From NCBI GenBank assembly GCA_015066865.1, contig SVNQ01000005.1:1-64000 (forward strand): a stretch of DNA of 64,000 nt. Reading direction: 5' to 3'. The position numbers and the translations under genes are program-made. Below the pieces are notes generated by a model. That model saw only the letters and a list, made by a program, of their open reading frames with translations, had not been told where the DNA came from and searched no databases. Below are positions 8,347-16,340 of the stretch, piece after piece. The DNA is from Ruminococcus sp. (GTDB lineage: Bacteria; Bacillota; Clostridia; Oscillospirales; Ruminococcaceae). How positions within the stretch are numbered: the first letter of the stretch is position 1; every line of letters begins with the position of its first letter.

Positions 8347-9000
8347 TTAAAACTCCTTCTCCAATATCCACTTTCTGCCGAGAAAATACGTGGTAATGAA
8401 TCCCCCCAATATCAGTGCTGCAATGATGGGGATGATGAGCAGAAAATTATCACTGATCAGTGTAAGTCCGACGACAAGTGCAGCACCAATACCACCAACG
8501 GATGCAAAAATCACCATCGTCACAATTGCACCCTTCTGCACACCGAATTTTATCATCAGCGGTATAAATATGATGCTTACCAGACACATTCCAACTGCTG
8601 TCAGTCCGGTTGTTGTGAGCATTCCCAAAAGTGCTGAAATTGTCAGCTGTCCGGTCACGCCTGCGATGATCACGCCAACTGCAAGACCCAGCGTAGTGCC
8701 GCAAAGGATATTTACAGCATGTGTCAGGAATTTAGAGTGGTAATACTGAATACGGGAAATCGGATTTGTCAGTGCGTACTGCATCCAACCCGAGCGTTCG
8801 TCATAAGCGAAAGAGTTGTTGATCATCACCATACCCATCACTGTACACATTGTCATCGGCATACCATAGAGTTCTGACAGATCATCACTTGTTGCATACA
8901 TCAGAGCCGGAAAACCAATCAGAAATACCAGCAGAACCACTGCCATTCGTTTGAGTTCATGTACTTCTGTCATCAGATCCTTATAAACTAATCCTCTCAT
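8347..9000 (-). CDS. ABC-2 type transporter permease (first of three)
   Basis: 217 residues with MRGLVYKDLMTEVHELKRM at the start, the NNSFAYDERSGWMQYALTNP loop, several glycine- and valine-rich membrane helices, and a YFLGRKWILEKEF tail. Paralogue of the next two genes. Its start overlaps the stop of the ATPase gene by 4 bp (ATGA at 8997-9000), showing tight translational coupling and supporting their function as one transporter. Confidence 0.87.
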   Translation of the reverse strand: MRGLVYKDLMTEVHELKRMAVVLLVFLIGFPALMYATSDDLSELYGMPMTMCTVMGMVMINNSFAYDERSGWMQYALTNPISRIQYYHSKFLTHAVNILCGTTLGLAVGVIIAGVTGQLTISALLGMLTTTGLTAVGMCLVSIIFIPLMIKFGVQKGAIVTMVIFASVGGIGAALVVGLTLISDNFLLIIPIIAALILGGFITTYFLGRKWILEKEF

Positions 9001-9857
9001 ACTCGTTCACCTTTCACTGTCAGCAGCATAATTTCATCAATGGTTGCATTGTCAATAACAAGATGTGGAAATGTCCGTTTCATTGCTTCACGGTCTTCCA
9101 CCAGAACGTCATAATTGCATTCATTCTTCTTCCACGCAATGCAGCCGGCATTCTTCACTGCATCCAGATCCTTTTCGCCGCAGCGAACAATACCATACTG
9201 ATAAAGCAGTGTGTCCTTCTCCTTAGTAAAGGCAAGCTTGCCCTTGTTGATGAATGTGATATAATCAGCAATCTTTTCAAGATCAGTTGTGATATGGCTG
9301 GAAATCAGAATGCTGTGTTCCTCATCCTGTACAAAATCCAGAAACAGGTCAAGCAGCTCATCCCTTGCAATCGGGTCAAGTCCGGCGGTCGGTTCATCCA
9401 GAATCAAAAGCTTTGCATTGTGGGACATTGCAAACGCCAGATTCAGTTTCATCTTCATACCCTTCGAAAGTGTCTTGATCTCTGCCTTTAACGGCAGCTC
9501 AAAGCGTGTGACAAGCTCCTGAAACTGTGCGCTGTCCCAGTTCTTATAGGTGTATTTGCCAATATTGCCTACCTGCTTAACAGTAAGAACTTCCGAAAAG
9601 CAGATCGCATCAAATGCAACGCCGATCTGTTCCCGCATCTTGGTGTCCTTATCGGTCATTGGCTTACCCCAGAACAGAATTTCGCCCGCATTCCTGTGAA
9701 TCAGATTCAGGATCGCCTTGAAAAGTGTGCTTTTGCCTGCACCGTTCTCGCCCACAACGCCCATAATGCAGCCCATCGGCAGATCAAAGCTTACGTTGTC
9801 CAGTGTAAAACGCTCGTATTTCTTTGTTAAGTTTCTTACTTCCAATGTGTGTGTCAT
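8997..9857 (-). CDS. ABC transporter ATP-binding protein
   Basis: A 286-residue nucleotide-binding subunit of an ABC-2 exporter. Counting from the first possible Met, Walker A is GENGAGKST at 37-45, the signature is LSKGM at 131-135 (a variant of LSGGQ), and Walker B is LLILDEP at 151-157 followed by TAGLDP. The C-terminal extension of about 80 residues resembles that of the YtrB/BcrA-type ATPases. Two adjacent ATG codons exist; the second (9857) has a better 7-nt spacing from GAGGAGG. The start overlaps the GntR stop, coupling regulator and transporter. Confidence 0.95.
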   Translation of the reverse strand: MTHTLEVRNLTKKYERFTLDNVSFDLPMGCIMGVVGENGAGKSTLFKAILNLIHRNAGEILFWGKPMTDKDTKMREQIGVAFDAICFSEVLTVKQVGNIGKYTYKNWDSAQFQELVTRFELPLKAEIKTLSKGMKMKLNLAFAMSHNAKLLILDEPTAGLDPIARDELLDLFLDFVQDEEHSILISSHITTDLEKIADYITFINKGKLAFTKEKDTLLYQYGIVRCGEKDLDAVKNAGCIAWKKNECNYDVLVEDREAMKRTFPHLVIDNATIDEIMLLTVKGERV

Positions 9858-10234
9858 CATTCATCCTCCTCAAAAAACATCGTCAAAAGTTCAATCAATT
9901 TTGGTAGTGGAATATTGCTTGTGCGACCGATTTCTGCCGCTGCCTGCAGATGTTCCTCCGCCTGCCGCTGGCGTTCCTCCTGTATCAGTGCCGATCCGCC
10001 TGCGGAAATAAAGCTGCCCCGTCCGACCGTTGTTTCAATAAAACCGTCACGCTGCAGATCCTCGTAGGCTCGCTGTACGGTGATCACGCTGATGTGCAAT
10101 GACTTTGCCAATGCACGCATCGACGGGATCGCATCGCCGTGCTTGAGTTCACCACGCATGACCTTCTCCTTGATCTGCGAAGTGATCTGCTCATAAATCG
10201 GCTTGTTGGTATTCGTACTGATGATGATTTCCAA
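9857..10234 (-). CDS. GntR family transcriptional regulator, YtrA subfamily
   Basis: A 125-residue repressor. The N-terminal winged helix is typical of GntR (PIYEQITSQIKEKVMRGEL, then GDAIPSMRALAKSLHISVIT and VQRAYEDLQRDGFI with VGRGSFIS at the wing end); the C-terminal region is only a short helical segment, as in YtrA, without an effector domain. YtrA-type regulators repress their own operon, normally an ABC transporter induced by cell-wall antibiotics. It is first in the regulator-ATPase-three permease operon, and symmetric sites overlie its promoter. Confidence 0.93.
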   Translation of the reverse strand: MEIIISTNTNKPIYEQITSQIKEKVMRGELKHGDAIPSMRALAKSLHISVITVQRAYEDLQRDGFIETTVGRGSFISAGGSALIQEERQRQAEEHLQAAAEIGRTSNIPLPKLIELLTMFFEEDE

Positions 10235-10263
10235 ATTATCACCCCCGCTAAATTGTGTTTAGG

Positions 10264-10312
10264 TGTACTTATCGTGTAAGTACATTATAGCACAGTTAAG
10301 TACACTTGTCAA
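10264..10312 (-). promoter_or_regulatory. Consensus promoter with probable GntR operator
   Basis: Minus strand: TTGACA (10307-10312), 17 bp, TATAAT (10284-10289), a perfect sigma-A promoter. A perfect inverted repeat tgtactta (10264-10271), 5-bp gap, taagtaca (10277-10284) overlaps the -10 element, and a third taagtaca copy (10297-10304) sits in the spacer. A strong promoter fully covered by operator sites fits a tightly repressed, inducible operon. Confidence 0.8.
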
Positions 10313-10350
10313 GGGGTAATTGAAAAAATTTTTCAGGAAAATGATGCTGC

Positions 10351-10379
10351 TTGACAATTATGCCGGAATGGGTTACAAT
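10351..10379 (+). promoter_or_regulatory. Promoter of hydE
   Basis: TTGACA (10351-10356), 17 bp, TACAAT (10374-10379). Its position rules out the more upstream in-frame start at 10320 for the hydE gene. Confidence 0.8.
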
Positions 10380-10412
10380 AAAAATAGTATCCGAGAGAGA
10401 AGGGAGTATCCC

Positions 10413-11453
10413 ATGTCAGAACTGATTCAAAAATTGAAAACCACTCAGAATCTGACCGATTCTGAGCTGAAACATTTACTGGAAACGGATGCGTATGATG
10501 CAGAACTTCGTCTTGCAGCCGATGAAGTGCGGCGCATTCATTATGGTACGGATGTCTATATCCGTGGGCTGATCGAATTTACCAATTATTGTAAGAATGA
10601 TTGCTTTTACTGCGGCATCCGCAGGAGCAACCGCTGTGCGGAGCGTTACCGCCTGACAAAGGAAGAAGTTCTGGAATGCTGTGAGGAGGGCTATGCCCTG
10701 GGATTCCGTACATTTGTCCTGCAGGGAGGGGAGGATCCCTATTTTACGGATGAGCGCATCTGTGAGATCGTGTCCGAAATTCGCAATACTTACCCCGACT
10801 GTGCGATCACATTGTCGGTTGGAGAGAAGCCTTACGAGAGCTACGTTTCATATTATAATGCAGGCGCAAATCGTTATTTGCTGCGCCATGAAACCGCAAC
10901 TGCGGAACACTACAGCCGCCTGCATCCGTCGGAGCTGACATTTGAAAACCGCCGCAGATGCTTGTTTGATCTCAAGAAGATCGGATTTCAGGTGGGCGCA
11001 GGTTTTATGGTGGGAAGTCCATTCCAGACAACGGAAAATATCATTGCAGATCTGCGATTTCTGCAGGATCTGCAGCCCGACATGATCGGCATCGGCCCGT
11101 TCCTTTCTCATAAAGACACACCGTTTTGTGCTTTCCCGAATGGAGAGCTTTCCCTTGTTCTGCGTCTTTTGGGCATTCTGCGTCTGATGTTCCCGAAAGT
11201 CCTGCTGCCTGCTACCACGGCACTCGGCACCATGCATCCGCAGGGACGTGAGCTGGGCTTGCAGACAGGCGCAAATGTCGTGATGCCGAATCTTTCCCCA
11301 TTGAGTGTACGAAAAAAATACATGCTCTATGACAATAAGATCAGTACAGGGGATGAATCTGCGCAGTCCGTTGCATCATTGACCATGAGTGCAAGATCCG
11401 CAGGGTATGAGATCGTTACAGATCGCGGTGATGCAAAAACCCGTGAAAAATAA
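10413..11453 (+). CDS. hydE: [FeFe] hydrogenase H-cluster maturase HydE (radical SAM)
   Basis: A 346-residue radical SAM enzyme. The CX3CX2C cluster motif is Cys60, Cys64 and Cys67 (YCKNDCFYCGIRRSN), followed by the SAM-binding GED motif (LQGGEDPYFTD), the HETA segment, and GPFLSHKDTPF, all typical of HydE. HydE helps build the dithiomethylamine-bridged di-iron subcluster of [FeFe] hydrogenase. AAGGGAG lies 6 nt before ATG 10413. Neither hydF, hydG nor a hydrogenase gene is in the window, so it is separated from its partners. The related PylB or BioB families are less likely given the GPFLSHKDTPF segment. Confidence 0.88.
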   Translation: MSELIQKLKTTQNLTDSELKHLLETDAYDAELRLAADEVRRIHYGTDVYIRGLIEFTNYCKNDCFYCGIRRSNRCAERYRLTKEEVLECCEEGYALGFRTFVLQGGEDPYFTDERICEIVSEIRNTYPDCAITLSVGEKPYESYVSYYNAGANRYLLRHETATAEHYSRLHPSELTFENRRRCLFDLKKIGFQVGAGFMVGSPFQTTENIIADLRFLQDLQPDMIGIGPFLSHKDTPFCAFPNGELSLVLRLLGILRLMFPKVLLPATTALGTMHPQGRELGLQTGANVVMPNLSPLSVRKKYMLYDNKISTGDESAQSVASLTMSARSAGYEIVTDRGDAKTREK

Positions 11454-11479
11454 TACTCAAAAAATCAATTTTCGATTGT

Positions 11480-11506
11480 CTTCAGCCCGTCAATGACGGG
11501 CTGAAG
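11480..11506 (+). terminator. Stem-loop after hydE (weak terminator)
   Basis: Stem cttcagcccgtc / gacgggctgaag (11480-11506) with a very short loop. No T run follows (atgcttctga), so it may be a 3' stabilising hairpin instead of an efficient terminator. Confidence 0.5.
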
Positions 11507-11566
11507 ATGCTTCTGATACGGCAATGATTAAATTTCGGTAACTTATGAAAAAACTGTGAATTTCCC

Positions 11567-11595
11567 TTGCTTTTTCCGAAAAAATATGATATACT
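11567..11595 (+). promoter_or_regulatory. Promoter of the yicC-priA-prkC operon
   Basis: TTGCTT (11567-11572), 17 bp, TATACT (11590-11595). It lies 74 bp before yicC; no other consensus promoter is seen until after thiN, so it may drive a very long operon. Confidence 0.7.
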
Positions 11596-11669
11596 ATTAA
11601 AATCGGATAATGTATGCACTTTTGTAGAGCATTTGGATAAAAATAAGATGGTAAGGAGTTGATTTTAAC

Positions 11670-12560
11670 ATGCTAAGAAGTATGACGGGCTATGGACGTT
11701 CGCAGGAGCAGGTGGATAACCGTGACATTCTTGTGGAGATCAGATCTGTAAATTCACGTTATCTGGAGCAGAATGTCCGTATTGGCAGAGCCTATACTTA
11801 CATGGAGGAGGAACTGAAAAATCTCCTGAAAACACAGGTTTCCCGAGGTAAGGTCGAGATCGGTGTTTCCATTACCCTGACTGAAGGAAAGAAAGCCGAT
11901 ATTCGAGTGAATGCGGATATTGTTAAGGGCTACATTGATGCAATGGAGGAATACAACAGCAGTGTGGATGAGACATATAGTCTGATGTTGGATAACAACT
12001 GGAAAACCATGCTTCACTTGCCCGATGTGTTCCGAGTGGAAAAGGCACAGGATGATGAAGAAGAAGTTCGTGCAGCTGTGCTGGGAGTTGCAGAAAAGGC
12101 ACTGAGAGCATTTGTGCAGATGCGTGAGGTTGAGGGTGAAAAGCTTCGTGCGGATGTCCTTGCCAGACTTCAGACCCTTGCAAAATGCGTGAGTATCGTG
12201 GAAGAAGAAGCCCCCAAGTTAACCGAAAAATACAGGGAGCGTCTGTATACAAAGATTTCCGAGCTGCTTGGAAGCACAACCATTGACGAACAGCGGATCC
12301 TGACAGAAGCAGCAATTTTCTCAGAGAAAACTGCTGTAGATGAGGAAACGGTTCGCCTGAGAAGCCATCTGGCGCAGGTGGAAACACTTCTGAATGAGGA
12401 TGGATGCGTAGGCAGAAAGCTTGATTTCCTCGTGCAGGAGATGAACCGTGAGGTGAACACCATCGGTTCAAAGGTGCAGGACGTGAACATCACTTCCGTT
12501 GTGGTAGAGATGAAGTCTGAAATAGAAAAGATCCGTGAGCAGATCCAGAATATCGAATAA
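11670..12560 (+). CDS. YicC/YloC family endoribonuclease
   Basis: A 296-residue YicC family protein. The N-terminal signature MLRSMTGYGRSQ and VEIRSVNSRYLEQNVRIG is diagnostic, and the C-terminal DUF1732 region reads GRKLDFLVQEMNREVNTIGSK. E. coli YicC and B. subtilis YloC have been described as a distinct endoribonuclease family acting on RNA turnover; the activity here is by homology. AAGGAG lies about 11 nt before the ATG. It is first in the operon, directly before gmk. The remA gene that lies between yloC and gmk in B. subtilis is absent. Confidence 0.92.
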   Translation: MLRSMTGYGRSQEQVDNRDILVEIRSVNSRYLEQNVRIGRAYTYMEEELKNLLKTQVSRGKVEIGVSITLTEGKKADIRVNADIVKGYIDAMEEYNSSVDETYSLMLDNNWKTMLHLPDVFRVEKAQDDEEEVRAAVLGVAEKALRAFVQMREVEGEKLRADVLARLQTLAKCVSIVEEEAPKLTEKYRERLYTKISELLGSTTIDEQRILTEAAIFSEKTAVDEETVRLRSHLAQVETLLNEDGCVGRKLDFLVQEMNREVNTIGSKVQDVNITSVVVEMKSEIEKIREQIQNIE

Positions 12561-12575
12561 GAAAGAGGGATGGAC

Positions 12576-13148
12576 ATGAAGAAAGGCTTGCTGATCGTGG
12601 TTTCTGCACCGTCTGGATGCGGAAAGGGAACAATTCTGGGAGAGATCCTCAAAGAGCCGAATTACTACTATTCCGTATCCGCCACAACTCGTCAGCCCCG
12701 TGAGGGCGAGGAGGACGGTGTACACTATCGTTTTCTGCAAAGGGAGCAGTTCGAGGCATTGATCAAAGATGGTGCATTCATTGAACATGCTGAGTACTGC
12801 CAAAATTATTACGGTACGCTTCAGGCACCCATTGAGGAGAATCGGGCGCTTGGTCGCAATGTCATTCTGGAAATTGAAGTACAGGGGGCAATGCAGATTC
12901 GTAAGACCTGCCCCGATGCTGTGTTTATATTTATTGCGCCGCCGAGTATCGAAACACTCAGAGAACGATTGATGAACCGTGGCACGGAGACTGCCGAGGT
13001 CATTGCCGAGCGTGTGGCACAGGCGGAGCGTGAAACAGAATGCGCCAAGGATTACGATTATGTGATCATAAATGATGTGCTGGAGACAGCAATTTCCGAT
13101 TTTAAGGCAATTGTGCGTGCTGAAGAATGTAAAACAAAGAATAATTGA
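12576..13148 (+). CDS. gmk: Guanylate kinase
   Basis: Phosphorylates GMP to GDP using ATP. A 190-residue protein with the P-loop in VSAPSGCGKGTILGEIL at about 10-26, the GMP-binding SVSATTRQPREGEEDGVHYRF segment, and the lid region RLMNRGTETAEVIAERV. ATG 12576 is chosen because AAAGAGGG (12562-12569) directly abuts an upstream ATG at 12570 and is properly spaced only for the second one. Second gene of the operon, followed by rpoZ. Confidence 0.96.
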   Translation: MKKGLLIVVSAPSGCGKGTILGEILKEPNYYYSVSATTRQPREGEEDGVHYRFLQREQFEALIKDGAFIEHAEYCQNYYGTLQAPIEENRALGRNVILEIEVQGAMQIRKTCPDAVFIFIAPPSIETLRERLMNRGTETAEVIAERVAQAERETECAKDYDYVIINDVLETAISDFKAIVRAEECKTKNN

Positions 13149-13175
13149 GTTATAGAAAATGGAGAGGTGCTTAAA

Positions 13176-13394
13176 ATGCTTAGACCCGCAATGACACAGA
13201 TGATTACCAAGAACGAAAGCTGCTATTCCCTCGTGATCGGAGTCGCAAAAAGAGCGAGAGAGATCGCAACGGAGCTTTATGAGAACAATCAGATTCTCGA
13301 AGAAAAGCCCGTAAAAACCGCAGTTGATGAATTTGCAAGAGGCGAATACAAGATCGTAGAAGCTTCCGCTGAGGATAAGGGAGTTCAGCTGTAA
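13176..13394 (+). CDS. rpoZ: RNA polymerase omega subunit
   Basis: A 72-residue omega subunit, which helps assemble and stabilise the beta' subunit of RNA polymerase. The family pattern is present: MLRPAMTQMITKNESCYSLV, then VAKRAREIA, and KPVKTAVDEFARGEY. The ATG at 13176 is 8 nt from GGAGAGG; the upstream GTG at 13167 is part of that site. The gene order gmk-rpoZ supports the call. Confidence 0.93.
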   Translation: MLRPAMTQMITKNESCYSLVIGVAKRAREIATELYENNQILEEKPVKTAVDEFARGEYKIVEASAEDKGVQL

Positions 13395-13396
13395 GT

Positions 13397-15859
13397 GTGA
13401 AATTTCAACAATACATTGCAGCGGTTGCGGTAGAATCCGCAGCCTATGCATTTGACAAGGCATTCCACTATCTGCTGCCCGCTGAGCTGTATCGTCAGCA
13501 TCTGGAGGGCTGCCGAGTGGTCGTGCCGTTTGGCAGGGGAAATCAGAAACGAGTGGGACTGGTGCTTTCCGTTTCCGAAACGGACGGCGAGGCAGTCAAA
13601 GGTTTGAAAAAGATTCTCTCCATAGCGGACAGTCAGCCGATTTTGAATGAGGAGCAGCTTTTGCTGATGCATTGGCTGAAGGAAAATACCTTCTGCTCGT
13701 ATTATGATGCCATCCGTACGCTGCTGCCATCGGCGCTGCAGCTTCGTGTACAGGAGCATTATGCTCTTGTTCCGGATGCGGATACAAGTGGACTGACGCA
13801 GGAAGAAGCACAGTTTCTGCAATACCTGCGGAGAGCAAAGAATCGTAAGGAGCTTGACACACTTCTGGATGATCAGGAATCACCGCAGAAGAAAAAGCTG
13901 GTGGAATCTCTTATGACAGCCGGTGTGATCCGAAGCAGTGCGGATACCAGTGAGCGCATGAAAGAGAAAACCGTTCGTATGCTGCGGCTTTCCGAACGTT
14001 TTCTGTCACAGGAGCTGCAGTGTTCCGTCACCGTCAAGCAGCAGCAGGTCATCAATATACTGCAGGAATACGGTGTGCTGGAGGAAAAGGAAGTTTGCTA
14101 CCTTTGCGGTGTAACTTCCGCAGTGGTGCAGCGTCTTGTGAAAAATGGTGTTGCTGGGCGTTTTGAAATGCAGTCGAGTATTGCGGAAGCGGAGGGTCAT
14201 GTTGCGCAGGAAACGTCGGAAATTCGGCTTTCTCTGCAGCAGCAGGCTGTTTTTGACGAGGTTGCCCCCCATCTGGAAACCCAAGAACCAAAATGTTTTC
14301 TCCTGCATGGAGTGACGGGAAGCGGAAAGACTTCCGTGTTTGAAGCGTTAATTGCAAGAACGCTCTCTCTTGGAAAATCCGTCCTGATGCTCCTGCCGGA
14401 AATCGGACTGACACCGCAGACCGTGAAACGATTTTCCGCAAGATTCGGCGGAAGGATCGCTGTGATGCACAGCAGCTTGTCGCTTGGTGAACGCCGACGT
14501 TCCTATGAACGTGTAAGGAACGGTCAGGCGGATCTGGTCATCGGCACAAGATCGGCGATTTTTGCACCTTTGCAGAACATCGGACTCATCATTATGGATG
14601 AGGAGGGGGAACGTTCCTATAAATCCGATGCCGCACCGAGATTCGATACCATTCAGGTGGCGAAATACCGCTGCCGTATCCATGGTGCCGTTCTGCTTCC
14701 GGCTTCTGCAACGCCAACGCTGGAGAGTTATTATTTTGCCAAAAAGAATGTCTATCAGCTTCTGGAAATGACGGAACGTTATGGCAATGCACCGCTTCCC
14801 ACAGTGGAAGTAGCGGATATGAATGAGGAGCGAATGCAGGGAAACGATACAGAATTCAGTACGTTGTTGGTACAGGCACTGCAGGAAAATCTGGATCGTG
14901 GTGAACAGAGCATACTGCTGCTCAACCGCAGAGGGTACCATACCATCATCAGCTGCTGTACCTGCAATCAGCCGGTGTATTGTCCGAATTGCTCCATTCC
15001 CATGACGTATCATAAATCCGATGGAAATCTGCATTGCCATTACTGCGGCACTGTTCAGCGCATGCCGGAGAGCTGCCCGACCTGCCATGGCGAGCATTTG
15101 CGGAAGATGGGATTTGGTACGCAGCGTCTTGAGGATGAGCTTGCAGTAAGATTTCCGCAGGCAAGAATACTCCGCATGGATGCGGATACGACAACTTCCC
15201 GTTTTGCCTATGAGAAAAGCTTTGAGGCATTCAAAAACGGTGAATATGACATCATGCTCGGAACACAGATGATCGGAAAGGGGCTGGATTTTCCGAATGT
15301 CACGCTTGTGGGCGTGCTTTCGGTGGATAGAGCACTGTTTTCGGGAGATTTTCGCAGCTACGAGCGCACCTTTGCCCTGATCACACAGGTTGTCGGACGC
15401 GGCGGCAGAGGCGGAAAACCCGGCAGAGCCATTCTGCAGACATTTTTACCCGACCATTATGTGCTGCGCCTTGCAGCACAGCAGGATTACCTCGGCTTTA
15501 CCCGTGAGGAACTTGCCATCCGCAAACGGCTGTTGTTTCCGCCGTTCTGCGATGTCTGTGTGATCGGAATCAGCGGTGAAAGTGAAGCTGAAGTGCAGGT
15601 CGGTGCCGAAAAATTTGTGGCATGCATGAAAGAGGAGCTTGCAGTCCAGAAAGAAAAGCTCCCCTTGCGTGTGCTTGGTCCTGTGCCGTGCACCTATGGG
15701 AAGATCAACGGAAAATATCGCTACCGTATCATTATCAAATGTAAAAATACCAGTCAGTTCCGCAGTTTTATGCGTGACGTACTGAAAAATGCCGGAAGTG
15801 TAAGAGAAACGGCAAGGGTACATATTTATGCGGATATGAACGGCAGTATTGGCATATAA
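13397..15859 (+). CDS. priA: Primosomal protein N' (replication restart helicase PriA)
   Basis: An 820-residue superfamily 2 DNA helicase that reloads the replisome at stalled forks. Visible parts: N-terminal DNA-binding domain (about 1-110), Walker A GVTGSGKT at 305-312, LLPEIGLTPQ, motif II DEEG at 401-404, motif III SATPTLES, eight zinc-binding cysteines between 520 and 563, and the C-terminal motif V/VI region DIMLGTQMIGKGLDFPNV and GRGGRGGKPGRA. Motif II is usually DEEH in PriA, so Gly404 is unusual. GTG start, 2 bp after rpoZ, with AGGGAG 14 nt upstream, so initiation is probably coupled. Confidence 0.95.
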   Translation: MKFQQYIAAVAVESAAYAFDKAFHYLLPAELYRQHLEGCRVVVPFGRGNQKRVGLVLSVSETDGEAVKGLKKILSIADSQPILNEEQLLLMHWLKENTFCSYYDAIRTLLPSALQLRVQEHYALVPDADTSGLTQEEAQFLQYLRRAKNRKELDTLLDDQESPQKKKLVESLMTAGVIRSSADTSERMKEKTVRMLRLSERFLSQELQCSVTVKQQQVINILQEYGVLEEKEVCYLCGVTSAVVQRLVKNGVAGRFEMQSSIAEAEGHVAQETSEIRLSLQQQAVFDEVAPHLETQEPKCFLLHGVTGSGKTSVFEALIARTLSLGKSVLMLLPEIGLTPQTVKRFSARFGGRIAVMHSSLSLGERRRSYERVRNGQADLVIGTRSAIFAPLQNIGLIIMDEEGERSYKSDAAPRFDTIQVAKYRCRIHGAVLLPASATPTLESYYFAKKNVYQLLEMTERYGNAPLPTVEVADMNEERMQGNDTEFSTLLVQALQENLDRGEQSILLLNRRGYHTIISCCTCNQPVYCPNCSIPMTYHKSDGNLHCHYCGTVQRMPESCPTCHGEHLRKMGFGTQRLEDELAVRFPQARILRMDADTTTSRFAYEKSFEAFKNGEYDIMLGTQMIGKGLDFPNVTLVGVLSVDRALFSGDFRSYERTFALITQVVGRGGRGGKPGRAILQTFLPDHYVLRLAAQQDYLGFTREELAIRKRLLFPPFCDVCVIGISGESEAEVQVGAEKFVACMKEELAVQKEKLPLRVLGPVPCTYGKINGKYRYRIIIKCKNTSQFRSFMRDVLKNAGSVRETARVHIYADMNGSIGI

Positions 15860-15874
15860 TTTTGGAGGAGTACT

Positions 15875-16339
15875 ATGGCTATCAGAAGAATCGTAACTAA
15901 AGAAGATCATATCCTGAAAGCAGTCTGCAAGCCCGTTGAGGTGTTCGACGAGAAGCTTGCACAGCTGTTGGATGATATGCATGAAACATTGGAAAAAGCA
16001 CAGGGACTCGGTCTTGCCGCACCGCAGGTCGGTATCCGCAGACGTGTGGCACTTGTGGATACGGGCGAGGAGATTCTGGAGTTTATCAATCCGGTAATCC
16101 TGAAAGCAAGCGGCAAGCAGCGTGATATTGAAGGCTGTCTGTCCTGTCCCGATGAATGGGGCTATGTGGTACGCCCGAACAAGTGCAAGGTGCGTTCGCA
16201 GGACAGAAACGGTGAGTTTTATGAGGTTTCCCTGACGGGACTTGCATGCCGCTGTGCATGCCACGAAATTGACCACCTTGATGGACATCTTTTCCTTGAG
16301 CTGGTAGATGAATTTGTAGTGGATGTTGGAGAAGAATAA
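15875..16339 (+). CDS. def: Peptide deformylase
   Basis: Removes the N-formyl group from nascent proteins. The 154-residue enzyme has all three family motifs: GLGLAAPQVG at 44-53, EGCLS at 86-90, whose cysteine binds the metal, and HEIDH at 130-134, which supplies the two metal-binding histidines and the catalytic glutamate. TTGGAGGAG precedes the start. It is followed by fmt, which adds the formyl group to Met-tRNA, a nearly universal pairing. Confidence 0.96.
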   Translation: MAIRRIVTKEDHILKAVCKPVEVFDEKLAQLLDDMHETLEKAQGLGLAAPQVGIRRRVALVDTGEEILEFINPVILKASGKQRDIEGCLSCPDEWGYVVRPNKCKVRSQDRNGEFYEVSLTGLACRCACHEIDHLDGHLFLELVDEFVVDVGEE

Positions 16340-16340
16340 T

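Noticed and set aside
10320..10412. Upstream in-frame extension of hydE
   Set aside because: It contains the TTGACA-17-TACAAT promoter and has no ribosome site.
12570..12575. Upstream ATG for gmk
   Set aside because: Directly abuts the AAAGAGGG ribosome site with no spacing; the ATG at 12576 fits better.
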